A DNA stretch of 64,000 nucleotides from Bigelowiella natans CCMP2755. Its lineage: Eukaryota; Cercozoa; Chlorarachniophyceae. The position numbers and the translations under genes were made by a program. This document shows, one piece after another, positions 60,694-64,000 of the stretch. The stretch is from NCBI GenBank assembly GCA_000320545.1, contig ADNK01001700.1, positions 1 to 64,000 on the forward strand. Reading direction: 5' to 3'. The notes under the pieces were generated by a model. That model was not told the DNA's origin and made no database searches. It worked only from the letters and a program-made list of their open reading frames with translations. The stretch's first letter is position 1. Every line of letters begins with the position of its first letter.

Positions 60694-61019
60694 TGTAGCG
60701 CGTACCACTACGCGGGCACAAGTCACGTGCGACAACAAAGGGGTTGTCGCGGATATAGAATATAGATAACGTAGATATTAATACAGCATAGGCACGTGGG
60801 TTCCGGCGGGACTCATGGCAGCACACCGGAAGTGTGCTGCCCCACGTGCGGCGGCATTCGCGAAAGCTTCGCGAATGATTACGCAGTGCACGATTTAATA
60901 AAAATATAATCTTTAATAAAAATAAACACAACTCTTCAAAAGGAAGCAAACGTGCCTTTCCCCCCCCCTGCCTACTTGTGCACGTAGCGCCTCGGCCTGT
61001 GAACACCTTACGCGCAACA
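60694..61019 (+). repeat. 3' LTR
   Basis: 326 bp, apparently identical to the 5' LTR at every position compared by eye, including the C8 run. It is followed directly by the GTCC target duplicate. Confidence 0.96.
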
Positions 61020-61023
61020 GTCC

Positions 61024-62905
61024 AAGCTGGCAAGACCACTCTGCTAGCTCTGGCATGCACTCGTGCCAGCGTGGCAATGCCCAGTTGCCCCACCTGGCCA
61101 CACAAACTGGCAAAATGGCTGGCTGGCACACTGGGCGTGCACTTCAAAATTGTTTCCATTTCATCACAATGAACACGAAACAGCGGCACACCCAGCCTCT
61201 TCCAGTCTTCACACCTTGGTCTTGCACATCACACACCCTTGCACAGCAGCTCACTCTGTTCACTCCAGTCTGGCAGTGTGTCAGCTTCAAATTGAACTGC
61301 TTGGTTCTTCGTCAGTCACTCCAGAGTTCCAGAGTTGACAACTGCACCACATTGCCAACCAACCAGCTGGAATCCCAAGTGCGCAGCAACGCTGTGCACT
61401 TGTTTGCGCGGCATTGTTTCATCAGTTTCATGCACAGTGCACAGCCGCAAAACGACAATGATGCATGAATGAGAGTGGCTGGTGCACAACCTTGCCAGCT
61501 TGCAGCTCCAGAACTTGTGTGTGGCGATGCCACGTTTGAACGTCTAGACGTGGTCGATGATCGATGCAACAACGTGCGTGTGCGCCATGATGATGGCAAC
61601 GCTCTGGCTAGCTAGACACTCATTGCACGTCACATTGCCACCTCCAGACCTGCTGGTTCCAGAGCTGGTCTGCAGTTTGGCAGCAGCTGGCTGGCTGCCA
61701 ATGACACAAAAAGTGAAATTGCTTCACTTGGTGTTGCAATGAATGCACGTACGTTTTGTCCAGAATTCAGTCGTTGTCGATGCCTGCAAATGCCACGCAA
61801 AAGGCCAATCCATCGCAATGACGTAGTTTTTCTGCTGCAGTGATGATGGAGCCCGCGTGCACGGTGGGCCAGTCCAGCAGTGGGTGTCGATCCTCCTTGC
61901 CATTCACGTTGTGTTCCAAGTGTTTGGAAAAACCACCATCGTCCACACAGTCTTCAGTTCTCAACTTTTTGATCATCATGCGGAGATCAATTTTCACGAA
62001 GAGAGGATCAGGTGGAAGGTTGCCTGGAGAAGCAGAACCACAGAACCACAGAACCACGTTGTTCTTGCGTGTTGAGACGTTGGCGTCAAAAAAGACACTG
62101 CACGTTCACATGAGCTGCAACAACAAACCTTTCCTGTGCACAACCTTGCTTGCTGGTAGCTGAATGTCTCACGAGTCAATCCAAGAAGTTTGAACTCCAA
62201 TCCCGGAAGTGGTCAGGGAGGTTGTTTGGGAGTGAACACTTTTCTTCACTCGCATCCTGGCAATTCGCACGTTTGCACCAAGTGGGATCATTCTGCCCTG
62301 CACGTAATCTGCAATGTCCAATTGTCCGATGAATCATGTTGTGACGTGTGTGGATGCAGGGCATGAGACCTGATCATGGCCCAACGAACGTGAGGTTGTG
62401 AGGCATTGATCAGATCCAGACAAACGTGAAGTCCACGTGCATGCTTCACAATCGGCAGGCATCTCCTTTCATGTCGCACTTCCTAAACACCAGATGTTCA
62501 GCAGGAAAGATAGTGCTGCGAAAAAATTCCATTTAAAACTAGTTTATGGTCTGTCGCAAGAAGGCATCGTTTTTCAAAGGACGACAGCGGATAGTCCTCA
62601 CTAATGCAAACAACCGTCCAAACTTGAAAAGCAAAATGAGTCACAAAAAGTGACATATTTTTCCTCCTTGACCCAAGAAATATTGATGTCGTAGTAAATA
62701 AATAACCTGCATTTGGAGGTATTAACGGATAAAAGATTTAGTGAATTCCTGCCTCACAAACGCGGAGTCGTCGTTTTGTTGGTTGTGACTGTTTAGGGGG
62801 GAGCAAACCCCTCAATGTTGGATAGCTATGAAAATATGCTGAAGCAGGATTATAGCAGAAGTCACACATGATTCTGCTATTTTTGGTAGATTAAGTTAAA
62901 GTACA
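61024..62905. other. Right part of subtelomere-like island and start of ACS upstream region
   Basis: 61024 to about 62500 continues the CTGGCA/TGCA/CACA-rich non-coding texture seen left of the element. Frames of up to 137 codons occur on both strands with no coherent family signal. A triplicated CAGAACCA unit lies at about 62033-62056. From about 62520 the sequence becomes AT-richer and resembles an ordinary host 5' flank. The promoter of the acyl-CoA synthetase gene is expected between about 62520 and 62905. Confidence 0.55.
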
Positions 62906-63985
62906 ATGGGTGGATGCGGATCGACTCTAAGAAAGCAATTTCCCGAGGTTTCTTTTGACACTAAATTGATATTCACTGTGTGTATTCATTGTATGAAACT
63001 TTTCATGTTGAGCGTTTCAGTAACTGATACTTCGGAATCAATCTAATGATACGCAATGGATACACCCCTATTTTGCATATTTCCAGGCATATGATGGCGA
63101 TTATCTTCCTCAATACGAAGGAAAGAGTCCCTTCTATGTTATGACAGCTGATGCGGTAAGTCATAGAGACGCGCAAGTATAAAATTAGCTGATAATGATT
63201 TTTCCAATCGTTACAGTGCCAAAAAATTCGGTATTCAAAGAAAGGTCCTGGTTCACAGGAAGAGACGCCAGCGACAAGTACATACCCTTTGCAGTATCCT
63301 TTATGTTCACCTAATCCGTATACACCTTAACAGCTATTCATGAGTTACTAAACAAAGCTGCGGCGGAATCTGGCGACAAAGTCGCCATGCGTGTGGAACG
63401 GATTCCAGATAAAAAGAAGGTCGGCAAGATGGTTATTAATACTACGAATATATTCTCACATATTAGGATAAATTTATGCAAATTTAGGGGGGATGGGTAA
63501 CCCCATCGAAGGACAACCTTTCACTTCCTGATGATAAATGGGTCACATGGTCAGTGAACTTTTTATTCTAGGTGTATTTTGTTGATGCTATCCAATACTT
63601 TGGTTCAGGACCTATAAGCAGTACAAGAAGGACTGTGAGCAGGCAGCACGAGCTTTAATGGCAATGGGGGTTGAGCAGTTCGGAACGGTAATAGAAAGTG
63701 ATAAAGAATACTTTAAACATTCCTAACCCATTAAGGCAAAGAATTACCCTAACACCCTTACTCATAGGTTGGAGTGTATGGATTCAACGCACCGGAGTGG
63801 TTCATGGCAGAGATTTCTACAATGCTCTGCGGGGCAAAAGTTGCAGGAGTCTATCCTTCGGATTCGTAATCGCTATTTCGAACTATAAGCGAGTGTCTTT
63901 GAAATATTGTGTAATGGCAGTGTGGAAAATGTTGTATTCAAGATGAAGCACTCTAAGTCGACAGTGATCGTGCTTGAGGATGAAA
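62906..63985 (+). CDS. Long-chain acyl-CoA synthetase, bubblegum-like, 5' portion (runs off window)
   Basis: ATP-dependent AMP-forming ligase that activates fatty acids to acyl-CoA. Exons: 62906-62947 (donor provisional), 63087-63155, 63217-63277, 63334-63419, 63488-63549, 63609-63687, 63768-63865, 63921-63985; phases agree from exon 2 on. Family landmarks in order: TIHELLNKAAAESGDKVAMR, WVTWTYKQYKKDCEQAARAL, VGVYGFNAPEWFMAEIST, GAKVAGVYPSD and VVFKMKHSKSTVIVLEDE, matching the N-terminal adenylation subdomain of ACSBG-type enzymes. The catalytic AMP-binding P-loop lies beyond the window. The start MGGCGSTLRK has Gly2, Cys4 and Ser6, a potential N-myristoylation plus palmitoylation site. Exon 1 could instead end at later phase-0 donors (about 62977 or 63018), and the start ATG itself is inferred. 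Together with the reductase at the telomere, this is a second fatty-acyl-CoA gene in the window. Confidence 0.84.
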
Positions 63986-64000
63986 GTAAGCAAAATGTTT

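Larger units (their letters stand above)
55300..61023 (+). mobile_element. Complete Ty3/gypsy-type LTR retrotransposon
   Basis: The element spans 55304-61019 with 4-bp target duplications GTCC at 55300-55303 and 61020-61023. Two 326-bp LTRs begin TGTAG and end CAACA. Read base by base they appear identical. The 5,064-bp internal region holds one long gag-pol frame with order protease, reverse transcriptase, RNase H, integrase, which places it with Ty3/gypsy (Metaviridae) rather than Copia. No envelope-like frame is present. The identical LTRs, the target duplication and the intact frame indicate recent insertion. The flanking island joined across one GTCC gives the pre-insertion site. Confidence 0.97.

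Noticed and set aside
60647-61189. 180-codon minus-strand frame across the 3' LTR, and the matching one over the 5' LTR
   Set aside because: The same residues appear in both because the LTR is duplicated; there is no domain signal and it is antisense to the element.
61055-61468. 137-codon plus-strand frame right of the retroelement
   Set aside because: Composition follows the CTGGCA/CACA-rich repeat texture, with frames open on several strands at once; no family motif.

Overview
This is a nuclear chromosome end from a eukaryote. The window opens on about 57 copies of the CCCTAA/TTAGGG telomere repeat and runs inward through a short degenerate subtelomere into intron-rich protein-coding genes. 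Introns are mostly GT-AG, many are 50-300 bp, and many carry microsatellites. Gene content (ORC5, an EMAP-like WD40 giant, ER 3-ketoacyl-CoA reductase, an ADC-fold protein resembling plant NEOXANTHIN-DEFICIENT 1, acyl-CoA synthetase) fits a protist. The NXD1-like gene hints at a photosynthetic lineage. The species cannot be fixed from the sequence alone.

Layout: telomere 1-360; subtelomere 361 to about 890; 3-ketoacyl-CoA reductase (-, 889-4161); ORC5 (+, 4560-6508); type II membrane glycosidase-like protein (-, 7323-12937); giant four-module EMAP/EML-like protein (+, 13548-29288, about 4,414 aa); DUF952 protein (-, 30368-31065); NXD1-like protein (+, 31508-34826); nuclear FHA-type protein (-, 35393-39066); polytopic membrane protein (+, about 39390-45032); membrane-anchored coiled-coil alpha/beta-hydrolase (-, 46405-54548); an island of subtelomere-like DNA (about 54600-62500) carrying a complete Ty3/gypsy-type LTR retrotransposon (55304-61019); then the 5' half of a bubblegum-type acyl-CoA synthetase (+, 62906 to the right edge).

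Adjacent host genes alternate strand without exception, so they form divergent pairs with short spacers and convergent pairs with longer ones. The convergent spacers share an odd texture rich in palindromic words such as GCTAGC, GCATGC and CGTACG. The retroelement sits in what would otherwise be a divergent spacer. It has identical 326-bp LTRs, a 4-bp target duplication and one open gag-pol frame, so it inserted recently.

Exon coordinates in the entries were assembled by hand from splice sites and reading-frame phase. Where the summed exons give one open frame (reductase, ORC5, EML-like, DUF952, NXD1-like) the model is strong. Where an exon could not be placed, the entry says so. No computation or database search was run. 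Family names rest on recognised motifs.
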